A stretch of DNA of 64,000 nucleotides from Flavobacterium commune (GCF_001857965.1 NZ_CP017774.1:2852001-2916000); one strand, 5' to 3'. Counted from the stretch's first letter, positions 1 through 8,016 are shown. The notes: generated from the letters alone by a model not told the origin. A program made the numbers and translations.

Positions 1-449
1 CCTTTTCCTTCCGATTTTGCTGCAATTCCAGCAGTTGTAAGTGGAATTTCTACATCGGAAACATGGTATTTTTGATTTTCAACTGCCGATTCGAAGCGCA
101 ATTTATATCCTTTATTAATTTTAGAATCATCAATTTCAATTGTTGTCATGCTGCGATCTCCACCAGTAACTGAAGCACCAGTGATAGCACTAATGTTAGA
201 AGGTTTTTTAGAGTTGAATTTATGCCATTCTTTTAAACTGTTGTACCATTTTTTGTCGTCTCCCATTACGTAAAGTGTTTTTTCGTAATCACCTTTGGCA
301 TTAATCAAAGAAACTACTACATAAGCGCCTTCGCCAGCATAATTAGACATTTGAAGCATACATTTGTATTTGCTGCTTTGTGCGTTAGTCTGAAAAGAAA
401 TAAGGAAAATAAATGCGCCAGCTAAGGCTGTTTTAATTAATGAGTTCAT
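1..449 (-). CDS. DUF2271-like exported protein (3' end outside window)
   Basis: Partial gene running off the left edge; the visible 149 codons start at an ATG whose complement is at 447-449. The protein opens with a clear signal peptide (residues 1-23, ending TNAQ), so it is periplasmic or exported. The middle carries a WHKF...ITGAS..GGDRS segment that resembles DUF2271 proteins of Bacteroidota; I recognise the family but no biochemical role is established. The stop codon of the ankyrin gene lies 4 bp upstream, so the two are almost certainly cotranscribed from the promoter at 2053-2082. DUF2271 genes often neighbour PepSY and TonB-receptor genes in flavobacteria (family knowledge); whether that is so here lies beyond the window. 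Confidence 0.75.
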   Translation of the reverse strand, partial: MNSLIKTALAGAFIFLISFQTNAQSSKYKCMLQMSNYAGEGAYVVVSLINAKGDYEKTLYVMGDDKKWYNSLKEWHKFNSKKPSNISAITGASVTGGDRSMTTIEIDDSKINKGYKLRFESAVENQKYHVSDVEIPLTTAGIAAKSEGK

Positions 450-453
450 TTTA

Positions 454-1968
454 TTATTTTAAAATTTCAACAGAAATGTTGTTTTTAGTTAGTGTTTCGT
501 TTTCTTTGGCTAAGTCGTAAGCACTTTCGTCAAAGTCGGTTTTAATATCTTTTTTGGCACCAATGGACAATAAGTATTTTATAATGGTATCATTGTCTGC
601 AATCATAACAGCTTTGTGCAAAGCGGTTAATCCGTCTTTGTTTTTGGCATTTATATCAATATTTAAATCGGCTATTTTTTTTAACAAAAGTAAATCATTT
701 TTTAGTACTGCAAAATGATACAAAGTACTTCCGTCTTTTTGTGCTTCAGCCAGTTTCAAACCATTATCTTGCAATAATTTTATTTTTGTAGTAAAAGGGT
801 CTGCCTTAGGCGCATTGCTAGATTCTGGACCACGTCCTCCCATCATTTGTGGACGATACGATTGGATTAAATAGTAGCCTAAGTTGTTGTTGTCTTTGTC
901 CAAAACAGCAATATTAGCTTTTTTGCTCAATAAAAGCTCAACAGTTTCCGGAGTTCCTGACAAGATTGCTATAGATAATGCTGATTCCCCTTTTGCATTT
1001 TGAACGTTGATGTCTTTTACTTTTGGAAGTAATAATTCCAGTGCCTGAGTATCTCTGGCAGCGGCTGCATTCATTAACACCGTATTTCCATCGTTATCAG
1101 CTTTGTTAACCTCAACTCCTTTGTTTAAGAAATAAGTGATAATTTCGGATTGATTGGGTTTGCGCACTAAATAGTGTAATACGTTTTCTCCTTCATTAGA
1201 AACTACACCTGGATTTAGCTTTAAATCATCTGTTAAATATTGAAAAACTTCAATGGTATTCGCTTCACGACGAGAACCCTGAGCAGCAATAATAAGTGCA
1301 TTGTCAGTAGCTTTTACCCCTTTTTGTAAAAGTGTTTTCAAAAGCTCAATATTTCCTGTTCTGGCTGCGTAATTAAAAGCAGTATTACCATTGTTGTCTG
1401 TGTCTTTTAACGAAAGTCCTTTAGCAATAAAATAATTAGTTAGGCTTAGATCTTTGTCATTTGCTATAGCCAAAAGTAAGAGAGTAGCTCCGTCTTTGTA
1501 TTTTTTCTTAACATCTAATCCGGCTTTGAAAAAAGCGTCATACAGGGCTGTTTTTTTTTGACCGGCATTAATGGCAAATGTTATAGGAGTAGTTCCGTGG
1601 CTGTCTTCAAAATGAATATCTGAACCTTTAGCAATTAAATAGTTTACTATTTCCAGATTTCCTTTGCTGGCTGCCCAATGCAGATAGATACGATTATCAT
1701 GAGTTAATTTGCTTACCGTATTTCCTGGTTGTTCCAATAAAAATTTAATAGTTTCATTTGGAGCCTCATTATTAATGGCATAAACCACAGCGTCAAAAGC
1801 CATTGGATTGCTTGCAGAAGGATTACTTCCTTTTGCAATTTCTGCTTTAAGTGCAGTAACATCAGGAGATGTTTTCCAAAAAGACGGTTCTAATAGTGAA
1901 TTTTTTTGTTGAGCTGTAGCAAAGAAAGTAGTAGCCAAAGCAAGAGAAACAAATAGATTTTTCTTCAT
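454..1968 (-). CDS. Periplasmic ankyrin-repeat protein
   Basis: 504 residues. Signal peptide at residues 1-19 (MKKNLFVSLALATTFFATA), then nearly the whole chain is ankyrin repeats (about ten), recognisable by recurring G.TALH.A..., LL.KGA and N..D..GN motifs, for example HWAASKGNLEIVNYLIAKG near residue 97 and LTALHKAVMIADN near residue 447. Ankyrin arrays bind other proteins; the partner is unknown, but the exported DUF2271-like protein immediately downstream is the obvious candidate by operon logic. One repeat is split by a Met/Gly/Pro-rich loop near residue 375 (MMGGRGPESS). A good promoter lies about 85 bp upstream of the ATG. Confidence 0.9.
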   Translation of the reverse strand: MKKNLFVSLALATTFFATAQQKNSLLEPSFWKTSPDVTALKAEIAKGSNPSASNPMAFDAVVYAINNEAPNETIKFLLEQPGNTVSKLTHDNRIYLHWAASKGNLEIVNYLIAKGSDIHFEDSHGTTPITFAINAGQKKTALYDAFFKAGLDVKKKYKDGATLLLLAIANDKDLSLTNYFIAKGLSLKDTDNNGNTAFNYAARTGNIELLKTLLQKGVKATDNALIIAAQGSRREANTIEVFQYLTDDLKLNPGVVSNEGENVLHYLVRKPNQSEIITYFLNKGVEVNKADNDGNTVLMNAAAARDTQALELLLPKVKDINVQNAKGESALSIAILSGTPETVELLLSKKANIAVLDKDNNNLGYYLIQSYRPQMMGGRGPESSNAPKADPFTTKIKLLQDNGLKLAEAQKDGSTLYHFAVLKNDLLLLKKIADLNIDINAKNKDGLTALHKAVMIADNDTIIKYLLSIGAKKDIKTDFDESAYDLAKENETLTKNNISVEILK

Positions 1969-2052
1969 TATTTTATTATTTTACAATTTTAGACAGGATT
2001 TTTCTTTTTAGGTTTAATTTGCTTGTTCTATTTAGAATAAATAAAAATAAGG

Positions 2053-2082
2053 CAAATGTAAAAATAAAAAAAGGATTAACAA
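2053..2082 (-). promoter_or_regulatory. Bacteroidota-type promoter for the ankyrin/DUF2271 operon
   Basis: On the minus strand a TTG (-33) at 2080-2082 is followed after exactly 19 bp by TACATTTG (2053-2060), a perfect match to the Bacteroidota -7 consensus TAnnTTTG. Transcription would start near 2046 and leave a leader of about 78 nt before the ankyrin ATG. Confidence 0.75.
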
Positions 2083-2646
2083 TTGTAAATAATATGTTTT
2101 TTAGAAATATTTATGTTAAACTCAGAATCCGCATTAGTATTTTGTTGATTTTTTTGTCACGCAGATTATGCTGATGGTTGCAGATTTTAGGCTTTAAAAA
2201 CAATTAAATAATCGTGTGAATTCGCTTCATCTGTGTTAAGTGTCTTCCAAATGTGTAATCCAGGTTAAACTCAAATTCATCCTTAGTAGTGCTATGCTGT
2301 TGCAATTAATTTTTTAATACACCAGCTATGCACAAAATTCTCATGCTGACGAAGGAAGCATCTCCGCCACTAACTAGATAAAGTATTAGTTTAGGTTATT
2401 TGCTTAATGTTGCGAACATGGAAGATTTCCACTTTATTGCGTTGCTTAGCTTGTTTGGCGAAGTCAGGAGACTTCGCCGAGCTTGGCGCGAAAGGATTCG
2501 CACGAGCGTTGAAAATACAGCCTGTTTTGTCATTTCTAAGAATGAGGAATCGCACATGTTACTTACGTTTTGTGATTTCTCCTTCGTCGAAATGACACAA
2601 AATAAGCTTAACTTAATGACATTGAACGAGAGCCAGTGTGAAATTC
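2083..2646. repeat. Non-coding stretch with palindromic intergenic repeats
   Basis: No convincing gene. It holds pieces of flavobacterial intergenic repeats: a 'cacgcagattatgctga' type fragment near 2158, a partial element at 2340-2372, a perfect 9-bp inverted repeat GGCGAAGTC/GACTTCGCC at 2457-2465 and 2470-2478 with a 4-nt loop, and an element at about 2528-2597 whose outer arms are TGTCATTTC and GAAATGACA. The last element shares its plan with the repeat at 24700-24770. Open frames here have repeat composition and no recognisable protein. Confidence 0.6.
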
Positions 2647-3105
2647 TTATTTTTCACAAAGTTCTTTCAGCTTATCGAGTGCTTTTGGGAAGTGCTGGTT
2701 CATATAATCTACAAAATCTTCAGTGGTGTCTAAGTCAACAGTAACGATTGTTGTGCCATTATTTTCTTCGAAGCTATAGTTTTCAAATCCGTTTGCCCAT
2801 TTTTCCACTTCCGGTCCTGCTGTAATTTCCTTGTCAGCTTTAACAAGACCATAATGTTGAATCGACACAAATTGGTTGGGAATGTTTTCAGCTATTCTGG
2901 AAACCATACCTCCCTTTTCGCTTTTCTCATCTACTCCAATAAACAGCATTTTATTTCCTTTGTCCCAACTTCCTTCATAGGTCGATGTCGGGTTAAACAA
3001 AGAAGTCCATTGCTCATAAGTTGATTTATTGTTGATGCCAAGCATAAAATCATAAATCTTGGTCACAGGGGCATTGATGCTTACTTTGAATTGTAACTTT
3101 TTCAT
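2647..3105 (-). CDS. SRPBCC (START-like) domain protein
   Basis: 152 residues, about the size of a single SRPBCC/Bet v1-like domain. The N-terminal strand KLQFKVSINAPVTKIYDFML, the central strand-rich part and the C-terminal helix (DYMNQHFPKALDKLKELCEK) fit the AHSA1-like/polyketide-cyclase fold with its hydrophobic ligand cavity. No signal peptide, so cytoplasmic. These proteins bind lipids or small hydrophobic molecules or act with regulators; no specific ligand can be read here. It stands alone between repeats and has no obvious operon partner. Confidence 0.8.
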   Translation of the reverse strand: MKKLQFKVSINAPVTKIYDFMLGINNKSTYEQWTSLFNPTSTYEGSWDKGNKMLFIGVDEKSEKGGMVSRIAENIPNQFVSIQHYGLVKADKEITAGPEVEKWANGFENYSFEENNGTTIVTVDLDTTEDFVDYMNQHFPKALDKLKELCEK

Positions 3106-3200
3106 AATATTAATATTGGTTTAAATTATCTCGTTTTGATTTTAATAGCTATCGGGTTGCTGTTTGGGTTTTAAATGGTAGATTTTTGCCTAAGATATCT

Positions 3201-3230
3201 GGTGCTCGATTGCATCGAGTACCTACTTAC
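3201..3230 (-). repeat. RAYT-associated REP hairpin, left copy (inverted)
   Basis: Thirty bases identical, in inverted orientation, to 3900-3929. Read on the minus strand it starts GTAAGTAG and folds as GGT-A-CTCGAT / GCA loop / ATCGAG-C-ACC with a single A.C mismatch. The GTAG foot followed by an imperfect hairpin is the hallmark of REP sequences recognised by RAYT nucleases. Confidence 0.85.
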
Positions 3231-3276
3231 GTTTGATGACTAAATAGAGCATTTGCAATGCGGCTAATTTAGCAAC

Positions 3277-3831
3277 TTACCATAAAGGTTCTACATTTAC
3301 ATTACAAAAAATAGTATTGTCTTCTTCATAATTTCTATAACTGCTATTGACATAATCTCTTTGATGAAAGACAATTTCGGCTTCTACAGGATTATAATGA
3401 ATGTAATTTATTCTTTGTTCTATTTTTTCTAAAGTGTCTAATATAACAGGATGAAAACCATCCTGCCATAATTTATAATCTTTTGCCTTTCCTGATTTTT
3501 GTGCTTCATAGCTGAATTTTCGCAATAGCCATTCTCTTCTGCTTTCGGGATGTTCTTTGATGGCTTCAATTAGTTTTTTGGAAGTGAATTTTTTAAAATC
3601 CCGAATAACATTTTGCAGCTCATCATCAAACGCTGTAACAATTAAATGTATATGACTACTCATATAAACATAAGCATGTACACTTAATCTTTTTTCTTTG
3701 ATACAATAATTTAAAGAATCATCTATGATATTGCAATAGACAGGTCTCACCAATAAATCTACCCAGTCTACTACCGTTATAGTTATAAAAGTGGGGACGG
3801 TACTATCAATAACTTTATATTTTTCAGACAT
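3277..3831 (-). CDS. REP-associated tyrosine transposase (RAYT, Y1_Tnp/IS200-like)
   Basis: 184 residues of the single-domain HUH nuclease family. The HUH motif is in SSHIHLIVT (about residues 58-66), and the helix IEQRINYIHYNPVEAEIV (about residues 137-154) carries the catalytic-tyrosine region typical of RAYTs. RAYTs cut and rejoin single-stranded REP hairpins at a GTAG/GTGG tetranucleotide and do not move as classical IS elements (family knowledge). The sequence supports the pairing: a 30-bp REP hairpin lies downstream at 3201-3230, an identical inverted copy lies upstream at 3900-3929, and two further variants follow at 3936-3967 and 3990-4015. Another GTAG hairpin sits in the upstream leader (3863-3884). 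The gene looks intact. Confidence 0.88.
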   Translation of the reverse strand: MSEKYKVIDSTVPTFITITVVDWVDLLVRPVYCNIIDDSLNYCIKEKRLSVHAYVYMSSHIHLIVTAFDDELQNVIRDFKKFTSKKLIEAIKEHPESRREWLLRKFSYEAQKSGKAKDYKLWQDGFHPVILDTLEKIEQRINYIHYNPVEAEIVFHQRDYVNSSYRNYEEDNTIFCNVNVEPLW

Positions 3832-3862
3832 TGATATATTTGTTTAAGAATTATTTTTTTAG

Positions 3863-3884
3863 TGAACCGCGTTGCAAACGCTAC
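3863..3884 (-). repeat. Short degenerate REP-like hairpin in the RAYT leader
   Basis: On the minus strand GTA is followed by GCGTT-TGC-AACGC, a 5-bp stem with the same TGC loop as the full REP hairpins but without the outer GGY/RCC stem. It lies about 35 bp upstream of the RAYT start codon, in the same orientation as the gene. Confidence 0.5.
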
Positions 3885-3899
3885 GATTTATCTATTCAT

Positions 3900-4015
3900 G
3901 TAAGTAGGTACTCGATGCAATCGAGCACCAGTGGGGTAAGTAGGCACTCGTTTTGCAAACGAGCGCCAGAGTGGTATTTACTCACTGTTGTAGGCACAGA
4001 ATGCAATTCTGCGCC
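3900..4015 (+). repeat. Three tandem REP hairpins (R1, R2, R3)
   Basis: R1 (3900-3929), R2 (3936-3967) and R3 (3990-4015) each begin with GTAG and fold into the same shape: GGY, an unpaired A, a 6-7 bp stem, a GCA or TGC loop, the matching stem, an unpaired C, then RCC. The inner stems are CTCGAT/ATCGAG, CTCGTTT/AAACGAG and CAGAAT/ATTCTG. The outer stem changes from GGT/ACC to GGC/GCC. The stems therefore covary while foot, mismatch and loop stay fixed, which is direct evidence that structure is selected. Confidence 0.85.
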
Positions 4016-4063
4016 AACGTTTTCGTATATCCTATCGATCGGGGTTGGGTCCCTATAAGTTCT

Positions 4064-5050
4064 TTACTTTTTTAATATTTCTTTAAACATTCCAGTATCT
4101 AAAGCAACAAAAATGTTACTACTTACTTTTTCAATTTCTTCATTTGATAAATTTGTTTTTTTCAAAAAGTAGTTTATCATTTTTCTTTTTGTTCTATTAT
4201 TTTTATAACCGATTCTTGGAGAAATAACTTCTTCCCCTTTAGTGAAAATTATTATTGGAATATTTCTTTCTTTTAATCTATTACCAATTAATTCCCACCA
4301 AATATTGTCTGTGTCGCCCAAAGAAGAACCAAATATGCAAATTATCTCAGCCTGTGAAATTTTTGTTTTGAATAAGCTATCTATAGTATGACCATACGCA
4401 ATATTACATTTTTCTTTTACAATTGCTTCCAATACATCAACATTCTTGTGGAATTCTTTATTTTTTAATTGAGAAATATCATTTATCCCTAAAACCATTC
4501 TATCGTCAACATAACCGTGAATATGCTCTACATTTCTTAAAGTGACGGGATTGGTTTCTTTTATATGATTTCCAATTTTAATATTTTTTTTATTCTCAAT
4601 TATTTTTTCAATAATTGAGGTATAGTTAAAAGTGAAAACATCAACTACCCAAGCATTATTTATGAAGCTACTTTTAAATGTATTTATTCTATTTGTATCA
4701 GCAACAGGAAGATAAATTTCCGGTTTTACTAGATTTTCAAAAAATTTTTCTTTGTCAACTTCAAATTGAAATTTTGATTCTTCTAATTTCAAATATTTTG
4801 CTAGTTGTTCTCCGATATCTTCAAAGACTTCATCAAATTCATCAACTGTCGAAAATTCTTCTGTATATTGCCCCAATGCAAGTTCTAAATCAGACCAGTT
4901 ATTATAATTACTTGAAATATTTGTCTTTAAATTATTTATACTATTTTTTGTTGATTCAAGAGATTTATAAAAATCATAAAAATCCTTATAGCTTGTTTTT
5001 AAACCAAGGTTTAAATCAAAACCATTTCCAATTATATGTAATATTTTCAA
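4064..5050 (-). CDS. AbiH-family abortive-infection (phage defence) protein
   Basis: 328 residues. The N-terminus reads LHIIGNGFDLNLGLKTSYKD, the signature of AbiH proteins, and a conserved C-terminal block IICIFGSSLGDTDNIWW follows near residue 237. AbiH was described in lactococci as an abortive-infection phage-resistance determinant; the mechanism is unknown. Reading starts at a TTG (complement of 5048-5050), because the family N-terminus begins right there and no ATG precedes GNGFD. The gene is visibly richer in A/T than its neighbours and lies beside a RAYT/REP cluster, so it looks like accessory DNA (inference). It appears to be a stand-alone defence gene with no partner. Confidence 0.85.
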   Translation of the reverse strand: MKILHIIGNGFDLNLGLKTSYKDFYDFYKSLESTKNSINNLKTNISSNYNNWSDLELALGQYTEEFSTVDEFDEVFEDIGEQLAKYLKLEESKFQFEVDKEKFFENLVKPEIYLPVADTNRINTFKSSFINNAWVVDVFTFNYTSIIEKIIENKKNIKIGNHIKETNPVTLRNVEHIHGYVDDRMVLGINDISQLKNKEFHKNVDVLEAIVKEKCNIAYGHTIDSLFKTKISQAEIICIFGSSLGDTDNIWWELIGNRLKERNIPIIIFTKGEEVISPRIGYKNNRTKRKMINYFLKKTNLSNEEIEKVSSNIFVALDTGMFKEILKK

Positions 5051-5367
5051 TATTGTTTTTTTAATAGATTTTTTATTAGGTTCTTGTACTCCGTTATTAT
5101 CAATTAAATTTTGTTGACTTTTACCAATATGAACTCAGCTAATATAATCTTTTGATTACATTCAAATATATAAAATATTCCTACAAATCAAAACTTGTCT
5201 TTTTATAATATTTATTGATAGCAGGATTTGCGTTGAGGAGGGAGCGGCATCCTTTTATGAAGCGTAGCGAAATAAAAGATACAGCGTCCCGATAGCTATC
5301 GGGAAACCTGACCTCGTTGAAAAAATCCAGAATTTAATAATCAATTTTTTCAACGAGGGAACGCCCC
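5051..5367. repeat. Intergenic region with nested palindromic repeats
   Basis: No gene seen. It contains ATCCTTTTAT...ATAAAAGAT arms near 5248-5280, a perfect 18-bp palindrome TCCCGATAGCTATCGGGA at 5287-5304, and a perfect 15-bp inverted repeat (CCTCGTTGAAAAAAT at 5312-5326 with its complement at 5344-5358). The composition is GC-richer than the flanks. Such composite palindromes are typical flavobacterial interspersed repeats, of unknown function. Confidence 0.6.
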
Positions 5368-5406
5368 AAAAAAACAACCTCTTTTAAAAGGATAAAAGAG
5401 GTTGTT
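5368..5406 (-). terminator. Rho-independent terminator of the TonB receptor operon
   Basis: Perfect 13-bp stem (AACAACCTCTTTT at 5373-5385 with AAAAGAGGTTGTT at 5394-5406), followed on the minus strand by seven T residues. It lies 75 bp after the receptor stop codon. Confidence 0.85.
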
Positions 5407-5480
5407 ATAAAAAGTTTGCTTTAAAAAGTAATTAAAACACACCCCTAACCCCTCTCAAGAGGGGAATTGGGTCGTTTAAA

Positions 5481-7652
5481 TTAATGTTCTTTATTCCCAA
5501 AAGGCTTTATGATAATTCCCAGACTGAAAATAAATCCGTCGGTAGGAGCATAAATTTCTGGAAAAACAGGTCGGTCGTGTGTAGGTAAAACCAATGGTGA
5601 AAAACGACTTTGTCTTCGGTCAGTAAAGTTTTCAAAATTAGTAAAGAGCGCTCCCCATTTAAAATTGCGCATCAGTAAAAATCCCATTGTGGTATAATCA
5701 GTGGTTTTAGTTCCATTCGATAACAATTGTTGTCCGGTGTAATAGGTTTCAAAACCAATGCGCCAGGCTTCACTTTCATACATAATTACACTGCCCGCAT
5801 TGTGCCTTGGAGTCAGTGGTTTTTGTGGGTTTCCTGCCAGATAATGCAAACGGGCATCAATAAATGCATAGTTTAAAAACCATTTAAAATCCTTGTAATT
5901 GAACTTGATGTTGGTTTCGGCACCTTTGCTTAAAATCACTTCAGCAGCATTTTCAAATTGGAAATTGGTTCCGGAGCTATTTAATAATAAGGCATTTTGA
6001 ATAGCGGTAACATAAAAAAGCTGGTTTGCTGAGAATCCAATTTCGCCCAAACGCGTTTGGTAATTAAAATCATAATTCACCCCATACGAACGTTCGGCTT
6101 TTAGATTGTCTTTGTCAATGCCTAATACATTTTCGAAATTAATCGATTCAGCTTCTTCGGTAAAAATATCCGGGATTTTATAGCCTAAACCACCACCAAT
6201 TCGGCTGGAAAAACCATTTTCATTTTTGTACAACAAGGAAATTCTTGGCAAAGGGAAAAATCCCCAATCGGGATTGTAATCGGTACGCAAGCCGGTTTCC
6301 AGAATCCAGTTTTCGCTAATATCAAAAATGCTATTGGCAAACAATCCATAAGTGAGTTCTTTTTGATCACGCTGCAATGCGGCTTTATCGGCTTCATCAA
6401 AATTAACCGAATACACATTTGCACCCAAAATCCAATCGGTTTTAGCATTGGCTCTTTCATAACTTACTTCGGTAAACGTATTGATTTGCTTTCCGCTAAA
6501 ATTTAAATCAGGCACTTGCAACGAACGGTCAAAATAAGAAATACTGTTTTTGATATTGAAATTGCTCAGCGAATCCAGCTGCGTTTTGTATACCGCCTGA
6601 GAACTCAAACGCTTAGAAATGTTGTCTTCGGTGTACTGATGAATGCCGTTTTGCTGACTTTTAATTTTTGTCATATCGCCTCCAATTCGGTCATCGTAAG
6701 TTCCGTTAATGCCCAGCCAAAAAGTTGTTTTTTCGGAAGGATAATAAAAGAATTTTGGATTAAAAGAAATGGATTTTGTTTGGGGTAAATTACTAAAATC
6801 ATCATCTTCGGGATCATAGGCTTTTTGATAATGTGCCGAACCATAAAGCGTTGTTCCAAATTTTTGATTTCGTTTACTGTAAAAAACATTGGCAGTACTT
6901 CCCAAGGCGTGTGTTTGGGTTAGCATGATGTCCAAATCAGCATCTTCATCAGGAGTTTTCGAAACCATATTCACTAAACCGGCAATGGCGCCACCACCAT
7001 AAAGTGTGGACGAACTTCCTTTGATAATTTCAAATTGTTTTAGGTCTAAAGGCGGAATTTGCATAATACTCAATCCGCTGGAAAAACCGGAATACAAAGG
7101 AAAGCCATCTCTTAAAAGTTGGGTGTAACGTCCGTCAAGACCTTGGATTTTAATATTCGAATTTCCGCTGCTTAACGAAGTTTGTTGCATTTGGATTCCG
7201 GTACTTTCGCGCAAAACCATCGAAATATTTGTTGGATTCATCGTCGCTTTTTCTTCTAATTCTTCGCTATTGATAAATTCAATTCGGGTTGGGATTTTTT
7301 TAACCGTTCTGCTGGTTCGGGAAGTTTGTAAAACTACTTCTTCAAGCTCGTTTTCATTGGGTTCTAAATGAAAGACAAAAACGGTTTGGTCTGGAAGTTG
7401 AATTGTTTTTTTCAGGGTTTCGAAGCCCAGATAAGAAATAATAATCGTTTGTTTTCCATTGGAAACATTCGAAAACTGAGCTTTTCCATCAGCATCCGTA
7501 ACAGCCGATTTTTGTTCTGATTCGAGATAAATGTTGGCACCAATTACGGCTTCGTTTTCAGAAACTACTTGTATTTGGATATCAGTTGTTTGTGCCTTAA
7601 CCGCAAGGCATGATAATAGTATGAGCATTGCGCTCAAAAGGAGTTTATTCAT
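5481..7652 (-). CDS. TonB-dependent outer-membrane receptor
   Basis: 723 residues. Signal peptide 1-20 (ends VKAQ). Residues about 24-100 form a carboxypeptidase-regulatory-like beta-sandwich (GANIYLESEQKSAVTDADGKAQF). The plug domain follows from about residue 125 (IQGLDGRYTQLLRDGFPLYSG; IKGSSSTLYGGGAIAGLVNMVSK), then a 22-strand type barrel to the C-terminus. It has receptor (not SusC) length and no SusD neighbour, so it probably imports a metal chelate, haem or vitamin. The Cys/His-rich exported protein encoded 16 bp upstream in the same operon points towards a metal (inference); the substrate cannot be read from sequence. Confidence 0.88.
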   Translation of the reverse strand: MNKLLLSAMLILLSCLAVKAQTTDIQIQVVSENEAVIGANIYLESEQKSAVTDADGKAQFSNVSNGKQTIIISYLGFETLKKTIQLPDQTVFVFHLEPNENELEEVVLQTSRTSRTVKKIPTRIEFINSEELEEKATMNPTNISMVLRESTGIQMQQTSLSSGNSNIKIQGLDGRYTQLLRDGFPLYSGFSSGLSIMQIPPLDLKQFEIIKGSSSTLYGGGAIAGLVNMVSKTPDEDADLDIMLTQTHALGSTANVFYSKRNQKFGTTLYGSAHYQKAYDPEDDDFSNLPQTKSISFNPKFFYYPSEKTTFWLGINGTYDDRIGGDMTKIKSQQNGIHQYTEDNISKRLSSQAVYKTQLDSLSNFNIKNSISYFDRSLQVPDLNFSGKQINTFTEVSYERANAKTDWILGANVYSVNFDEADKAALQRDQKELTYGLFANSIFDISENWILETGLRTDYNPDWGFFPLPRISLLYKNENGFSSRIGGGLGYKIPDIFTEEAESINFENVLGIDKDNLKAERSYGVNYDFNYQTRLGEIGFSANQLFYVTAIQNALLLNSSGTNFQFENAAEVILSKGAETNIKFNYKDFKWFLNYAFIDARLHYLAGNPQKPLTPRHNAGSVIMYESEAWRIGFETYYTGQQLLSNGTKTTDYTTMGFLLMRNFKWGALFTNFENFTDRRQSRFSPLVLPTHDRPVFPEIYAPTDGFIFSLGIIIKPFGNKEH

Positions 7653-7668
7653 TAGAAATGAAATTTAA

Positions 7669-8016
7669 TTAATTAAAAATTAGACTTTTTGTCTGGATAA
7701 TTTTAATTAATTGAGGAGGTTGCCAAATAGCAGCAACAGAATCAAACTGATAGTCAGATTGGTAAGAAGATAATACTACATTAGAAATGGCAGTATGCAC
7801 TCTAAAGGTATAGTTTGTAATACTTTCGAAGGTAATTGACATTCCACAACAACTGCAAATACAAGTCACAGGGCAGGAATCATCATGATCTTCCTGATGA
7901 TTGTGCCTAAGACTAATGTTATCTTTTTTAAGGTCTTCGGCATTACTTCCGTCCGAGCAAGGTTTTAAAGATAAAACAAGTATTAAAATGGATAATATGA
8001 ATGTACTTATTTTCAT
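7669..8016 (-). CDS. Cys/His-rich small exported protein (DUF6660-like)
   Basis: 115 residues. N-terminal signal peptide (MKISTFILSILILVLSLKPCSDG), possibly a lipoprotein since a Cys follows the hydrophobic stretch. The centre has a potential metal-binding patch: HNHQEDHDDSC followed by CPVTCICSCCG. The rest is short and strand-like. This resembles the DUF6660 proteins that precede TonB receptors in Bacteroidota. Encoded first in the operon, 16 bp before the receptor gene. A role in presenting or sensing a metal such as copper, zinc or iron is an inference from the ligand-rich patch. Confidence 0.7.
   Translation of the reverse strand: MKISTFILSILILVLSLKPCSDGSNAEDLKKDNISLRHNHQEDHDDSCPVTCICSCCGMSITFESITNYTFRVHTAISNVVLSSYQSDYQFDSVAAIWQPPQLIKIIQTKSLIFN

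Noticed and set aside
2400..2744. Plus-strand open frame of about 114 codons
   Set aside because: It lies in palindromic repeat DNA and runs into the SRPBCC gene on the other strand. The protein has no family pattern.
3900..4015. CRISPR-like array
   Set aside because: The repeated unit is itself a hairpin with variable stems, spacing is irregular (36 and 54 bp) and there are no constant-length spacers.
3831..4058. Plus-strand open frame across the REP hairpins
   Set aside because: The frame reads through three hairpin repeats and encodes repeat-derived sequence only.
4678..5064. Plus-strand frame opposite AbiH
   Set aside because: Hydrophobic, Tyr/Leu/Gln-rich antisense of an AT-rich real gene.
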